64,000 nt of DNA from CAVQBJ01 sp963724405 (GCA_963724405.1 CAVRUQ010000003.1:1612001-1676000); one strand, 5' to 3'. Positions 8,363 through 17,658 are shown, counted from the stretch's first letter. The notes: generated by a model not told the origin, from the sequence alone. Made by a program: numbers and translations.

Positions 8363-9880
8363 TCAGAACGGGAGCGTGTCCTGCTGTGCGCGCGCCGGCA
8401 TGCGCCCGGGCGCAGGCACGGACCGCGCCGGCACGGTGTCCGCGGCGCGCGCGTCGGGCGACGGCGTCGCGCGTACCGGGGCGGCGGTCGCCTCGCGCGT
8501 GTCGACGGTTCGCCCCGCCACCGCCACCGGAGGGCGGGACCCCGCCACGAAGGCCGGTCCGGCGAACCAGTCCTCGACCGCCTCGGCCGGGTCGCGGTCG
8601 TCCGCGTGGGGCGTCGGATCGAGCGTGGGCTCGGGGTCGGGCGCCGGTTCGGGCTCGAGCAGGAGCTCGTCGGCGAGCGTGACGAGGTCGTGACCCAGAT
8701 GACCGCAGATGAGGTCTCGCAGGAGCGCCCGCAGATGGCCGGCGATCGCCTGCACGAGCGCGTCGCCGCCCGCCGACTGCGGCGCGTCGCCGCGGATGAC
8801 GGTGCGCTCGAGCTCCATCGCGCGGAGCACCCGCTCGGCGAGCGCCTGGCGCTCCTCCGGAACGGCACAGATGGCGGCGAGCCGACCGGCGAGCATGCCG
8901 GCGGTCGCGCCCTCGGGCTCGAGCAGGGCGCGCAGCGCGAGCAGGTAGTCGGTGAGGGCCGTGTGGTCGCTGTCGCGCTCGCAGCCGAGATTGAAGCGCT
9001 CCAGAGCCCACGCCAGCTCGTCGCCCTGGGGCGCGCGTCGCGCGATGAGGCTGCAGAAGGCCCGCAGCTCGTCCTCCTGCTCGGCGGTGACGACGAGCAT
9101 CCCGCGCGGGCGGCCGCCCGTGCCGAGGGCGAGCGGGCGCCACGAGCCGCCGCCGACGCGCGACCAGCCGATCGGGCCGAGCGCGATCCGGCCGTCGCCG
9201 AACAGGCGCAGCGCGCGCACGAGGTCCCGCAGCGCCGCGACGCCGTCCGCGGCCGCGCGCTGGGGATCGTCACCCTCGGTGGTGAGCACGGCGAGCAGGT
9301 GGGGCACCCCGCCGGCGTCGCGGGCGAGCGCCTCCTCGGGCGCGCCATCGACCGCGTCCGGCGCCGCGAGCGTCAGCCCGCGGGCGAGCGCGAGCTCGGG
9401 TGAGGACAGCGTCAGGCCGTGCAGCGTGCCGACGACGACCACCGGATCGCCGTCCGGGCGCACCGACTCCCGCAGACGGTCGAGCGCGGCGCGCAGCTGC
9501 TCGGGCCGCACCTCGAAGTCGCTCTGGCCGTCGAACACGTCCTCGAGGAACTGGCGCAAGGCGGTGCGCGCCCGCTCGCGGGGCTCGGCCGGCGCGTGCG
9601 CGGCCCCGCGGCAGAGCAGATAGCGCCCGAGGCCGTCGAGCTCGCCGAGCGCCGCCAGGGCCCGGGCGTGGCTCGGCAGAGCGGCGAGCGGCGCGCTGCG
9701 CTCGCGGATGAATTCCCGCGTCAGCGGCCGGTAGCAGTACAGCGGCGTGCGATGCGCGCGCGAGGGCTGCGCGACGATCTCGAACGGGACCTCCTCGCCG
9801 GCCGCCGTGTGCTCGCCGAGCGCGAGCGCCGCCTCCTCCACGAACGCCGTGAGCGCTGACTCGAGTGGGCGGGAACGCAC
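8363..9880 (-). CDS. Unrecognised 505-residue protein ending in a clamp-binding-like motif
   Basis: I do not recognise the family. The protein is Ala/Leu/Arg-rich and mostly helical. Residues 1-400 read as a folded region with alternating alpha/beta stretches such as GDPVVVVGTLHGL and RGMLVVTAEQEDEL. Residues about 410-495 are a low-complexity linker with runs of Glu-Pro and Asp-Pro followed by Ala/Arg/Pro. It ends in QQDTLPF, and QDTLPF fits the QxxLxF pattern by which proteins bind the DNA sliding clamp; a terminal motif after a disordered linker is the typical arrangement. Codon use matches its neighbours. It lies convergent to the ArsA pair and stands alone. Confidence 0.7.
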   Translation of the reverse strand: MRSRPLESALTAFVEEAALALGEHTAAGEEVPFEIVAQPSRAHRTPLYCYRPLTREFIRERSAPLAALPSHARALAALGELDGLGRYLLCRGAAHAPAEPRERARTALRQFLEDVFDGQSDFEVRPEQLRAALDRLRESVRPDGDPVVVVGTLHGLTLSSPELALARGLTLAAPDAVDGAPEEALARDAGGVPHLLAVLTTEGDDPQRAAADGVAALRDLVRALRLFGDGRIALGPIGWSRVGGGSWRPLALGTGGRPRGMLVVTAEQEDELRAFCSLIARRAPQGDELAWALERFNLGCERDSDHTALTDYLLALRALLEPEGATAGMLAGRLAAICAVPEERQALAERVLRAMELERTVIRGDAPQSAGGDALVQAIAGHLRALLRDLICGHLGHDLVTLADELLLEPEPAPDPEPTLDPTPHADDRDPAEAVEDWFAGPAFVAGSRPPVAVAGRTVDTREATAAPVRATPSPDARAADTVPARSVPAPGRMPARAQQDTLPF

Positions 9881-9948
9881 GACTCACCCGATTCGCCGGC
9901 CGCGGGCCGGGTCCTGCCGGGCGCACGGTGGCTTGCAGCCGGCGGCGC

Positions 9949-10317
9949 TCAGGCGGCGGCGATGGCGGGCGCGGCGTCCTTGGCGGCGGGCGCGTCGCCC
10001 TCGCAGCCCAGCCCGAGCCAGTCGGTGCCGTACGCGCGCATCGAATCGATGATCGGCAGCAGAGCGCGCCCCTTCTCGGTCAGCGCGTACTCGACGCGCG
10101 GGGGGACCTCGGCGTAGGTGTGGCGTTCGACGATGCCCTCGTCCTCGAGCGAGCGCAGGCGCAGCGACAGCGTCCGCGGGCTGATGCCGCTCAGCGAGCG
10201 CTCGAGCTCGCAGAAGCGCGTGCAGCCCTCGGCGAGATCGCGCACGAGCAGGATCGTCCACTTGCCGCAGACGATGTCGGCGGTTCGGCAGACGGGGCAC
10301 GACTGATCAACGGCCAT
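9949..10317 (-). CDS. HxlR-family transcriptional regulator
   Basis: 122 residues with the HxlR winged-helix: CGKWTILLVRDLAEG, TRFCELERSLSGISPRTLS and LRSLEDEGIVERHTYAEVPP, then EYALTEKGRALLPII. The start region has three cysteines (DQSCPVCRTADIVC) and a fourth at TRFCEL; redox- or electrophile-sensing HxlR/DUF24 proteins use N-terminal cysteines, so sensing of that kind is possible. ATG at 10317 chosen; GTG four codons upstream is an alternative. The C-terminus is an Ala-rich tail. A short inverted repeat, ACTT-N9-AAGT, sits just upstream (about 10327-10343) and could be its operator. Confidence 0.85.
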   Translation of the reverse strand: MAVDQSCPVCRTADIVCGKWTILLVRDLAEGCTRFCELERSLSGISPRTLSLRLRSLEDEGIVERHTYAEVPPRVEYALTEKGRALLPIIDSMRAYGTDWLGLGCEGDAPAAKDAAPAIAAA

Positions 10318-10411
10318 CTCGGCCAACACTTTACCAACTGAAGTACCGGGCGCCAGGGGCGCACGACCGCCGCGAGCCGACGTCGCCGGGTGCGCCCGGG
10401 CGCGGACGACG

Positions 10412-11530
10412 TCAGGCCGGGCGCGGCAGCCGCCGCGGCTTGGCCACGTAGAGATCACGGTCGGCGCGACCGGTGAGCGCCTCCCGGGTCTCCCCGGGAC
10501 GGAGCTCCGCGAGGCCGACGCTGATCGAGGCGCCGGGCTCGGCCGCTTCGATCGTCGCCTGTATCCGGTCGAAGCGGCGTCTGGCCTCGTCGACGTCGAC
10601 GCCGCCGAGGCCGCAGATGAACTCATCGCCGCCGGCTCGCACGACCGGGTCGTAGTCGCGCAGATTCGCCTGGATCGCCGCGACGACGGCGCGGAGCAGA
10701 CGATCGCCGGCCGCGTGGCCGTCCCGGTCGTTGACGCCCTTCAGGCCGTCGACGTCGACGACCGCGAGCACGAGCCGGCCGCTGCCGTGACGCGCCCGGC
10801 TGACCTCGCGGTCGAGCGCCACCATCCCGAGCTCGCGGCCGAACGCGCCGGTGAGATGATCGAGCTGCGCCCGCCGGAGCTCGGCGTCGGCCTCGTAGCG
10901 GTCGCGCGCCGCGGCGGCGCGATCGGTCGCGGCCCGCTCGCGATCGCTCGCCGCACGGGCGCGATCGGCGGCCGCCCGCAATCGCACCGCCGCCGTGTGC
11001 CGGCGCACCGCCTCGCCGCTCGCCGGCGCGCCGCCGAGCTCCTGCTCGAGGCGGTCGGCGGCGCGGTCGAGCTCCTCCGCGGCGTGATCGCGAGCCTGCG
11101 CGCTGAGGTCGCGCAGGCGGGCGTGCTCGTCGCGGAGCGCACCTCGCTCGAGCCGCTCGGCGGCCGTCTGCGCGCGGGCGCGGGCGGCGCCGGCGCGCTC
11201 GAACCGTCCGAGAGCGCGATCGGAGCGCGAGACGTCGTAGGCCTGATCCTCCGGTCCGCCCACGGCATGCACCGGCGATTCGTCCGCGACCGCCTGGTCG
11301 CGGTCGGACGCGGCCTGATCGCGGTCGGCGGCCCGCTGGTCGACCTCCGCCTGGGCCTGATCGGAGTCGGACGCGGTCTGGTCCGCGTCGGAGGCGGTCT
11401 GGTCGGAGTCGGAGGCCGTCTGGTCCGCGTCGGAGAGATCGAGCTCGAGGGCGTGGAGGCCCGTGTCCAACGGGTCGAACTCGACCGGTGGCTCGGCCTT
11501 GTTCGTGGCGCGCTCGTCGGGAGTGCTCAT
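10412..11530 (-). CDS. Diguanylate cyclase (GGDEF) with N-terminal DQ heptad repeats
   Basis: 372 residues. Residues about 33-85 are seven heptads of the form DxDQxAx (for example DADQTAS, DSDQTAS, DRDQAAS), then a long Arg/Ala/Glu helix region (about 100-215) with further heptads such as RAASDRE and RAATDRA. The catalytic domain follows from about 215: DHLTGAFGR, VVDVDGLKGVND and the intact active-site motif AGGDEFICGL. No transmembrane segment or sensor domain is seen, so the repeats probably form a coiled coil for dimerisation or signal input. It should make cyclic di-GMP from two GTP. It is the last gene of a same-strand signalling cluster. Confidence 0.9.
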   Translation of the reverse strand: MSTPDERATNKAEPPVEFDPLDTGLHALELDLSDADQTASDSDQTASDADQTASDSDQAQAEVDQRAADRDQAASDRDQAVADESPVHAVGGPEDQAYDVSRSDRALGRFERAGAARARAQTAAERLERGALRDEHARLRDLSAQARDHAAEELDRAADRLEQELGGAPASGEAVRRHTAAVRLRAAADRARAASDRERAATDRAAAARDRYEADAELRRAQLDHLTGAFGRELGMVALDREVSRARHGSGRLVLAVVDVDGLKGVNDRDGHAAGDRLLRAVVAAIQANLRDYDPVVRAGGDEFICGLGGVDVDEARRRFDRIQATIEAAEPGASISVGLAELRPGETREALTGRADRDLYVAKPRRLPRPA

Positions 11531-11644
11531 CGGGCGCGGCGGACCGGTCGTTGGGCGGCGGCCGGTTCCACGCGCGCCTCACGGGCGGCCGCTGGGGCGG
11601 CGACCGGGTATCGGCTCACGTCGGTCACGCGCACGCCGCGCTCC

Positions 11645-13474
11645 CTACACCCCGACCGATCCGCTCGGTCGTGACGCCAGCGCGTCCGGATCCGTAAGCG
11701 TGTCCCGTCCGTCCTGCCGGCGGGCCGGAAAGACGGCGCACACCGCCGTGCCGTGCATGAGCATCGACTCGATCGCGATCGTCCCGCCGAGCAGCTGCGC
11801 CCGCTCGCGCATGCCGAGCAGCCCGAACCCGTCGGTGGCGCTCTCCGGGTCGAATCCGTCGCCGTCATCGCGCACGCTCACCCGAACGCTCTCCTCGTCC
11901 TGGAGCACCTCGACGACGGCCCGGCGGGCGTGACCGTGCTTGCTCGCGTTGGCGAGCGCCTCCTGGACGATCCGGTACATCGCCGTCTCGAGCTCGGGGT
12001 CGTACCGGCCACCGGCCCGCCCCTGCTCACCGCTCAGCGCGACCGTTACCTGCACGTCGAGGCCGGCGCTGCGGACGCGCTCGGCCAGCGCTCTGACGGC
12101 CGCCTCCGTGCCCGTGTCCAGGGCGGCTGGTCGCAGGTCGGTGACGAGCCCCCGTAGCCCAGCTATCTCGACCTCGACCCGCCCGATGGCCTGCCTGATC
12201 GCGCGTTCCATCGCCTCCGGCCCGCCCGCCCGAAGCGCCGCCGAGAGGCCCAGCCGCAGGCCGGCCAAGCCCTGGAGGCTCTCGTCGTGCAGCTCCCGGG
12301 CCCACCGTCCGCGTTCCGCCTCGGTGGCGGCCAGGCGCTGGCGACGCCGCTCGTCGGCCGCCGACCGGGCGGTGGCCACGGCCGCGGCGGCGCTGGCGGC
12401 GAAGGCGTCGAGCAGCCGCTCGTCCTCGGCACCGAACGGCGAGCCGTCGAGCCGGTCGATGGCGACGAGCGCACCGTGGACCTCGTTGCGAAACACCAAC
12501 GGAACCGCGAGTGCGGCCCGAGCGGTGAGGCCGAAGCGGCCGAGCAGCTGCCGCTCGAGCGGGCCGGGCGCGAGCTCGCCCCCGAGACGCTCGACCGTGC
12601 CGGTGCGAAGCGCCCCTGCGGCCAGGGCGTCCGCGAGCGCGACGCGTTGGCCCACCACTTCCTCCGGCACGCGGCCGGCGGCCGCGGCGATCACGGCCTC
12701 GCCCGCCTGCTTCAGCTCGATCACGAGCGCGCGGGCCGCCACGAGCGCGCGTCCGCGCTTGGCCACGAGGGCGAGGATCGCGGGCAGGTCGGTCTGCCCG
12801 CCGAGCGCGCGGGCGATCTGGATCGTCGTCTCGAGCGCCTCGACCGTGCGCTGCAGGCCGTGGCCGCGCTGCTCGGAGCCCGTGTATCGCCGCGCGTGGT
12901 CGATCGCCAGGGCGGCGAACTGGGCCAGCAGGACGAGCGCGCGCTCGTCCTCCTCGGTGAATCCGGCACCGTCCCGCTTGTTGGTCAGATAGAGGTTCCC
13001 GTACGGCTCTCCGGCGATGAGCAGCGGAACGCCGAGGAACGAGGTCATCGGAGGATGTCCGCACGGGAAGCCGTAGGAGTGCGGATGGGTCCCGACGTCG
13101 GCGATCCGCAACGGCTCCGGACGCAGGATGAGCTCCCCGAGGACCCCACGACCCGTCGGCGGCTCTCCGAGCCGGCGGGCGTGCTCGTCGTCGAGGCCCG
13201 AGGTGAGAAAGCGCGACAGCTGCCTTCGCCGATCGTCGAGAACGCCGACCGCTGCATGCTGCGCGCCGGTCAACTCGCGCGCCGACTCGAGCGTCCGCTG
13301 CAGGACCACGTCGACATCCAGCTCGCCGAGGACGTGCTGGGCGAGGGTCAGAACTCCGCGGGCCGGGGCGTCCGGCTCCGGCGCCGTGGCGGCCGGCGAC
13401 CGCGCGGCCGCCGCGAACCCCTCAGGCACGGGCCCCGGTTCTGCACCTCCCGGGCCGCCGCCTCTGACCTGCAT
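11645..13474 (-). CDS. GAF-domain sensor histidine kinase (DosS/NarX type)
   Basis: 609 residues, cytosolic. Two GAF domains (about 45-195 and 225-370), a HisKA_3 dimerisation domain with the phospho-acceptor His396 in ARELHDESLQGLAGL, and a HATPase_c domain with the N-box EALANASKHG and the G-boxes DDGDGFD and GFGLLGMRERA. GAF 1 is close to the DosS/DosT heme-binding GAF (SYGFPCGHPPMTSFLGVP, YGNLYLT); one of the paired histidines of that motif is replaced by Cys-Gly, so heme binding is uncertain. No response regulator is adjacent. C-terminal about 25 residues are low complexity. Confidence 0.9.
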   Translation of the reverse strand: MQVRGGGPGGAEPGPVPEGFAAAARSPAATAPEPDAPARGVLTLAQHVLGELDVDVVLQRTLESARELTGAQHAAVGVLDDRRRQLSRFLTSGLDDEHARRLGEPPTGRGVLGELILRPEPLRIADVGTHPHSYGFPCGHPPMTSFLGVPLLIAGEPYGNLYLTNKRDGAGFTEEDERALVLLAQFAALAIDHARRYTGSEQRGHGLQRTVEALETTIQIARALGGQTDLPAILALVAKRGRALVAARALVIELKQAGEAVIAAAAGRVPEEVVGQRVALADALAAGALRTGTVERLGGELAPGPLERQLLGRFGLTARAALAVPLVFRNEVHGALVAIDRLDGSPFGAEDERLLDAFAASAAAAVATARSAADERRRQRLAATEAERGRWARELHDESLQGLAGLRLGLSAALRAGGPEAMERAIRQAIGRVEVEIAGLRGLVTDLRPAALDTGTEAAVRALAERVRSAGLDVQVTVALSGEQGRAGGRYDPELETAMYRIVQEALANASKHGHARRAVVEVLQDEESVRVSVRDDGDGFDPESATDGFGLLGMRERAQLLGGTIAIESMLMHGTAVCAVFPARRQDGRDTLTDPDALASRPSGSVGV

Positions 13475-13582
13475 GACACCGCTCCAGACATTTCGTAACG
13501 ATGATCAACGGTCACCAGGGTCTGGAGCGACGCGACCGAAGTCTACCGGCCCGCGCAGCCGATCCCGAAAAAAGATGGACTT

Positions 13583-14326
13583 TCAGCCCGTCGACGACGA
13601 TGACGCCGGGCGCGCGAGGGCGGCGGCGTCCAACTCGCCCTCGACGAGCTCGCGGGCCACGTCGCTGAGCCGGAGGTTGTGCCGCCGCGCGTAATCGCGC
13701 AGCTGTGCGAACGCCCGGTCGACGCTCGTGGTCGTCCGCTCGGCGAGCATGCCCTTGGCCTGCTCGATCACGACCCGGCTGTTGAGCGCGGCCTGGAGCT
13801 GCTCGATCACGCCGAGCGACTCACGCATGGAGCGTTCCTGCAGCAGCGCGATCGCGGCGATGTGGGCCATCCCCTGCCCGACCGACAGATCGGGCTCGGC
13901 GATCCGGCCGAGCTCGGTGCGGAACAGGTTCAGCGCGCCGATCGTGTCGCTGCGCACCCGCAACGGGAGCGCCTGCACCGAGCGGAATCCCTGCTCCGCG
14001 GCCGCCGGGGCGAACGCCGGCCAGCGCTCACGGTCGACCACGAGATCGTCGCTGAACACGGGCTCCCCGCGCTCGAAGCATTCCACGCACGGTCCGTCGG
14101 CGGTCTGGGACTGCAACAGCTCGAGCGCCTCGGTGCGCTCGCTCGAAGAGGCCATGACCCGCAGCACGCCCGCGGCGTCGGCGAGCAGCAGTCCCGCCTC
14201 GGCGCAGTCGAGCAGCTCGACGCAGCGCTCGGTCAGGCGGTGCAGGAGGTCGAGCACATCGAAGTCCCCGACCAGCGAGTCGGCGAGCTCGACGAAGACC
14301 TCAACGATGCGTTGCTCTCGGGTCAA
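13583..14326 (-). CDS. GAF and ANTAR domain protein (putative RNA-binding antiterminator)
   Basis: 247 residues: a GAF domain (about 10-165, with GPCVECFERGEPVFSDDL and QALPLRVRSDTIGALNLF) and a C-terminal ANTAR domain (about 180-235: LNSRVVIEQAKGMLAER, DRAFAQLRDYARRHN, LSDVAREL). ANTAR domains bind paired hairpins in nascent RNA and block terminators. GAF-ANTAR proteins are frequent in actinobacteria with no adjacent target. The Cys pair CVEC in the GAF domain might sense redox. It is followed on the same strand by the GAF histidine kinase, possibly functionally linked. Confidence 0.9.
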   Translation of the reverse strand: MTREQRIVEVFVELADSLVGDFDVLDLLHRLTERCVELLDCAEAGLLLADAAGVLRVMASSSERTEALELLQSQTADGPCVECFERGEPVFSDDLVVDRERWPAFAPAAAEQGFRSVQALPLRVRSDTIGALNLFRTELGRIAEPDLSVGQGMAHIAAIALLQERSMRESLGVIEQLQAALNSRVVIEQAKGMLAERTTTSVDRAFAQLRDYARRHNLRLSDVARELVEGELDAAALARPASSSSTG

Positions 14327-14411
14327 CCGCGTCCCTCTGTCCCTCGTCGGCGCCGGGCCCGGCGCCGACGCCGGCTATCTGAATTATGACGTGCTGTCGC
14401 GGCGCATGCGG

Positions 14412-15137
14412 TCACGACGACGGCTCCAGGCGCAGTCGTCGCGTGACCACGTCGCTCGCGACGTCACGGAGGGGGCGACCGCTGGCGAACGCGTGGGCGC
14501 GCAGCCGCACGAATGCCTCCTCGAGCGGCACCCCGAGCTGCACGGCGGCCATGCCGGTCGCCTGGTGGACCTCCGCCCAATGGTCCGGCTCGCTGGCCAG
14601 CAGCTCATGCATACCGCTCACGGGAGCGTCCGATTGCAGGCCGAGGACCACCCACGTCGCGACGTCGGCGAGCACGAGCGCGTAGCCGTGCTCATCGACG
14701 CTCAACCCGCCCCGATGATCGCGGTACAGCTCGAGGACCCCGATCCGGATCGCGCCCAGCCGCAGCGGGAAGGCGAACACGGCCAGCAGCCCCGCCCCCG
14801 CCGCCGCGGATGCGAAGGCCGGCCAGCGTACGACGCTCGGCGCGGCCAGGTCCGGCTCGAGCACCGGCTCCAGGGCCGCCCACGCGTCCACGCCCGGTCC
14901 CTCGCCGAGCTCGAGCTCGAGCTCCTGCACGGACGAGATCCCAGGCCCGGAGGCGCCGACGGTCGCGCGCAGCTCGCCGTCGACGATCAGCGACAGCCCG
15001 GCGCCGGTGACGCGGACCAGCAGCTCGGCCGCCCCGCACACCCGATCGATCACCGAGGCGCGGTCCTCGCCCACCTCCGACATGGCCCCCAGGACCGCGG
15101 TCATCCGCTCCGTCGGCACCGGCCAACGGTAGACCAT
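14412..15137 (-). CDS. Second GAF and ANTAR domain protein
   Basis: 241 residues, similar in plan to the neighbour: GAF (about 15-165, with GPGVDAWAALEP and FPLRLGAIRIGVLELY) and ANTAR (about 185-238: AEVHQATGMAAVQLGVPLEE, AFVRLRAHAFASGRPLRDVA). It is the diverged partner of the next gene rather than a recent copy, since residues outside the fold differ widely. GTG or ATG starts a few codons inside are possible (MTAVLGAMSEVG at 15104). It probably acts as an RNA-binding antiterminator; a target cannot be named from this window. Confidence 0.87.
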   Translation of the reverse strand: MVYRWPVPTERMTAVLGAMSEVGEDRASVIDRVCGAAELLVRVTGAGLSLIVDGELRATVGASGPGISSVQELELELGEGPGVDAWAALEPVLEPDLAAPSVVRWPAFASAAAGAGLLAVFAFPLRLGAIRIGVLELYRDHRGGLSVDEHGYALVLADVATWVVLGLQSDAPVSGMHELLASEPDHWAEVHQATGMAAVQLGVPLEEAFVRLRAHAFASGRPLRDVASDVVTRRLRLEPSS

Positions 15138-15200
15138 GGTGGTCCCGGCAGCGGCCGGCCGGCCGCGGGGCCGATCCGGAGCGTGGGCGGCGAGTCGGGG

Positions 15201-16465
15201 CTAGGAGACCGGAAGGCGCGGGCGTTGCGGCGGCCCGGGCGGACGCCCGCCCGGAGGCGGGCCCTGGCGCGGGCGCGGGGCGGCGGGACGACCGGCGGGC
15301 TGGCCCTCGGTGCTCGCGTCGGGGTGAACGAACTCGGGTCGCTTGGCCGCCGCGGCGTCGACGTCCTGCATCGAGGTCCGGCGGCGCCCGTCGGCGGCCA
15401 CGAGCAGCTTGAAGTCGTGCGGGCTCGTCGCGGTCCGCATCGCGTCCTCGATCGTCACGCGGCCGGCCTTCAGGTGGGTGAACAGGTGCTGGTCGAACGT
15501 CTGCATGCCGTAGTACTCGCCGTCGGCGATCACCTCGTGCAGCTTGCCGGTCTGCGCCGGGTCCATGATCATGTCGCGCACACGCCCGGTCATGCGCAGG
15601 ATCTCGCAGCACGCGACGCGGCCACCGCTCGCCCCGGGCACGAGTCGCTGCGAGACGACGCCCTTGATCGTGCCGGCGATCATCGCGCGCGCCTGGCTGT
15701 GCTGGTGGGGCGGGAAGAACTCGAGCAGGCGGTTGATGGATTCGGTGGCGTCGACCGTGTGCACCGTCGACAGCACGAGGTGCCCGGTCTCGGCGGCCGA
15801 TAGAGCCGTCTGGACGGTCTCGTCGTCGCGCATCTCGCCGATGAGGATGACGTCGGGGTCCTGACGCAGCACGCGGCGCAGCGCCCGCTTGAACGAGGCG
15901 GTGTCCATTCCGACCTCGCGCTGGTTGATGACGGAGCGCTTGTCGCGGTGCACGAACTCGATCGGATCCTCGATCGTGACGATGTGCTTGGCCATCGACT
16001 CGTTGATGTGGTCGATGATCGCCGCGAGTGTCGTCGACTTGCCCGAGCCGGTCGTGCCGGTGAGCAGGATGATCCCGCGCTCCTCGCCGGCCAGGTCCCG
16101 GATCGCCTTCGGCAGCGAGAGCTGCTCGATCGTCTTGATCTCATGTGGGATGGCGCGACAGGCGAGAGAGGTCAGTCCGCGCTGGCGGAACGCGTTCACA
16201 CGGAAGCGGGCGACGCCCGGCAGCTCGAAGGAGAAGTCGACCTCGTGCTCCTCGTGGAACTCCTGCAGGCGGTTGGGGTCGTGCAGCAGATCGCGCAGCG
16301 CACGCTCGGTGTCATCGTCGGTCAGGGGCTCCATGCCGGCCCGGCCCCCGAGCTCGCCGTCGACGCGGAACAGCGGCGGAGCACCGACCTTCAGATGAAG
16401 GTCCGATCCCCCCGCCCCACGAGTTCGCGCAGAGATTCCTGGACATCGAACATCCCGTGCTGCAT
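15201..16465 (-). pseudogene. pilT: PilT-type twitching ATPase, frameshifted near its start
   Basis: The body (from 16334, 377 residues) is PilT: Walker A GTTGSGKST, TIEDPIEFVH, Asp box/Walker B DPDVILIGEMRDDETV, GHLVLSTVHTVDA and the AIRAG-like region ARAMIAGT. The expected N-terminus is present but in another frame: MQHGMFDVQESLRELVGRG reads from ATG 16465, then a run of six C (16408-16413, + strand) shifts it; with seven the frame would continue GGSDLHLKVGAPPLFRVDG into the body. So one base is missing, either by mutation or by assembly error. If translated from ATG 16334 the product lacks about 45 residues but keeps the ATPase domain. The last 45 residues are Pro/Gly/Arg-rich. No other pilus genes are in the window. 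Confidence 0.85.
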
Positions 16466-16554
16466 CGGCGGAGCCCCGCCCCCACTTAAACGGGGAGCGC
16501 GTGACTAGACAAACGCCGTCCGGCCCCCGTCGGCGCCCGTGCGAGGGTGCGCCC

Positions 16555-17658
16555 TCAGGCGACGTCGCGCAGCTTCTGGGCCTCGGCGAGGCTCTGCAGC
16601 TTCTTGAGCGACTGGTTCTCGATCTGGCGGATGCGCTCGCGTGTCACGTTGAACGTGCGCCCGACCTCGTCGAGCGTGCGCGGGTGCTCGCCGCCGAGCC
16701 CGTAGCGCAGCTCGAGCACGCGCCGCTCGCGGTAGGAGAGGTTCTCCAGCGCCTCGCGCAGCGCCTCCTTGGTGAGGATCTCGGCCGCGCGCTCGTACGG
16801 CGACTCGGCCCGCTCGTCGGCGATGAACTGGCCGAACTCGGACTCCTCCTCGTCGCCGACGGGCTTCTCGAGCGACACGGGAGCCTGCGCGGAGCGCTTG
16901 ATCGAGTCGACCTCCTCGGGCTCGATCCCGGTGACCTCGGCGATCTCCTCGGCCGTCGGCTCGCGACCGAGCTCGGTCACGAGCTTGCGCTCGGCGCGCC
17001 CGATCTTGTTGAGCTTCTCGACCACGTGGACGGGGATCCGGATCGTGCGGGCCTTGTCCGCCAGGGCCCGGGCGATCGCCTGGCGGATCCACCAGGTCGC
17101 GTAGGTCGAGAACTTGAAGCCCTTGCGATAGTCGAACTTCTCGGCCGCCCGCACGAGTCCGAGCGTGCCCTCCTGGATGAGGTCGAGGAAGGGCAGGCCC
17201 TGGTTGCGGTAGTTCTTGGCGATCGAGACGACGAGGCGCAGGTTGGACTCGACCATCTTCTGCTTGGCGTCGAGGTCGCCGCGCTCGATGCGCTTGGCCA
17301 GGTCGACCTCCTCCTGGGCGGTCAGCAGGCGGACCTTGCCGATGTCCTTCAGGAACAGCTGCAGCGAGTCGGTCGTCATGTCCGGCTTGAGGTCCAGCGC
17401 CCCCTTGGCCTTGCGCCGGCCTCGCTTGTCGGGCGCCCGCTCGACCTGGGTGGCGGCCGCGAGCGCCGGATCGATGTCCTCGACCAGCTCGATCTCGGCC
17501 CGCTCCAGAAAGCCGTGCAGCTCTTCGACGTCGGCCTCGTCGAGATCGAGCTCGGAGGTCGCCGTGGAAATCTCCGCGTAGGTGAGCACGCCGACCTGCT
17601 GCCCCTTGGCCAGCAGACCCTTGACCTCTTCGAGTTCCTGAAGTTCGACTACTGACAT
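16555..17658 (-). CDS. sigA: Primary RNA polymerase sigma factor (RpoD/SigA)
   Basis: 367 residues, starting MSVVELQELEEVKGLLAKG (a region 1.1-like helical start). Region 1.2 is seen in DSLQLFLKDIGKVRLLTAQEE, region 2 in VESNLRLVVSIAKNYRNQGL and LDLIQEGTLGLVRA then EKFDYRKGFKFSTYATWW, region 3 in RIPVHVVEKLNKI, and region 4 in RTLDEVGRTFNVTRERIRQI. All are near-consensus for a group 1 sigma factor, the housekeeping promoter-recognition subunit. In-frame sequence upstream of 17658 lacks the look of sigma N-termini and is not included. A leftward promoter is proposed at 17905-17935, giving an untranslated leader of about 240 bases. Confidence 0.93.
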   Translation of the reverse strand: MSVVELQELEEVKGLLAKGQQVGVLTYAEISTATSELDLDEADVEELHGFLERAEIELVEDIDPALAAATQVERAPDKRGRRKAKGALDLKPDMTTDSLQLFLKDIGKVRLLTAQEEVDLAKRIERGDLDAKQKMVESNLRLVVSIAKNYRNQGLPFLDLIQEGTLGLVRAAEKFDYRKGFKFSTYATWWIRQAIARALADKARTIRIPVHVVEKLNKIGRAERKLVTELGREPTAEEIAEVTGIEPEEVDSIKRSAQAPVSLEKPVGDEEESEFGQFIADERAESPYERAAEILTKEALREALENLSYRERRVLELRYGLGGEHPRTLDEVGRTFNVTRERIRQIENQSLKKLQSLAEAQKLRDVA

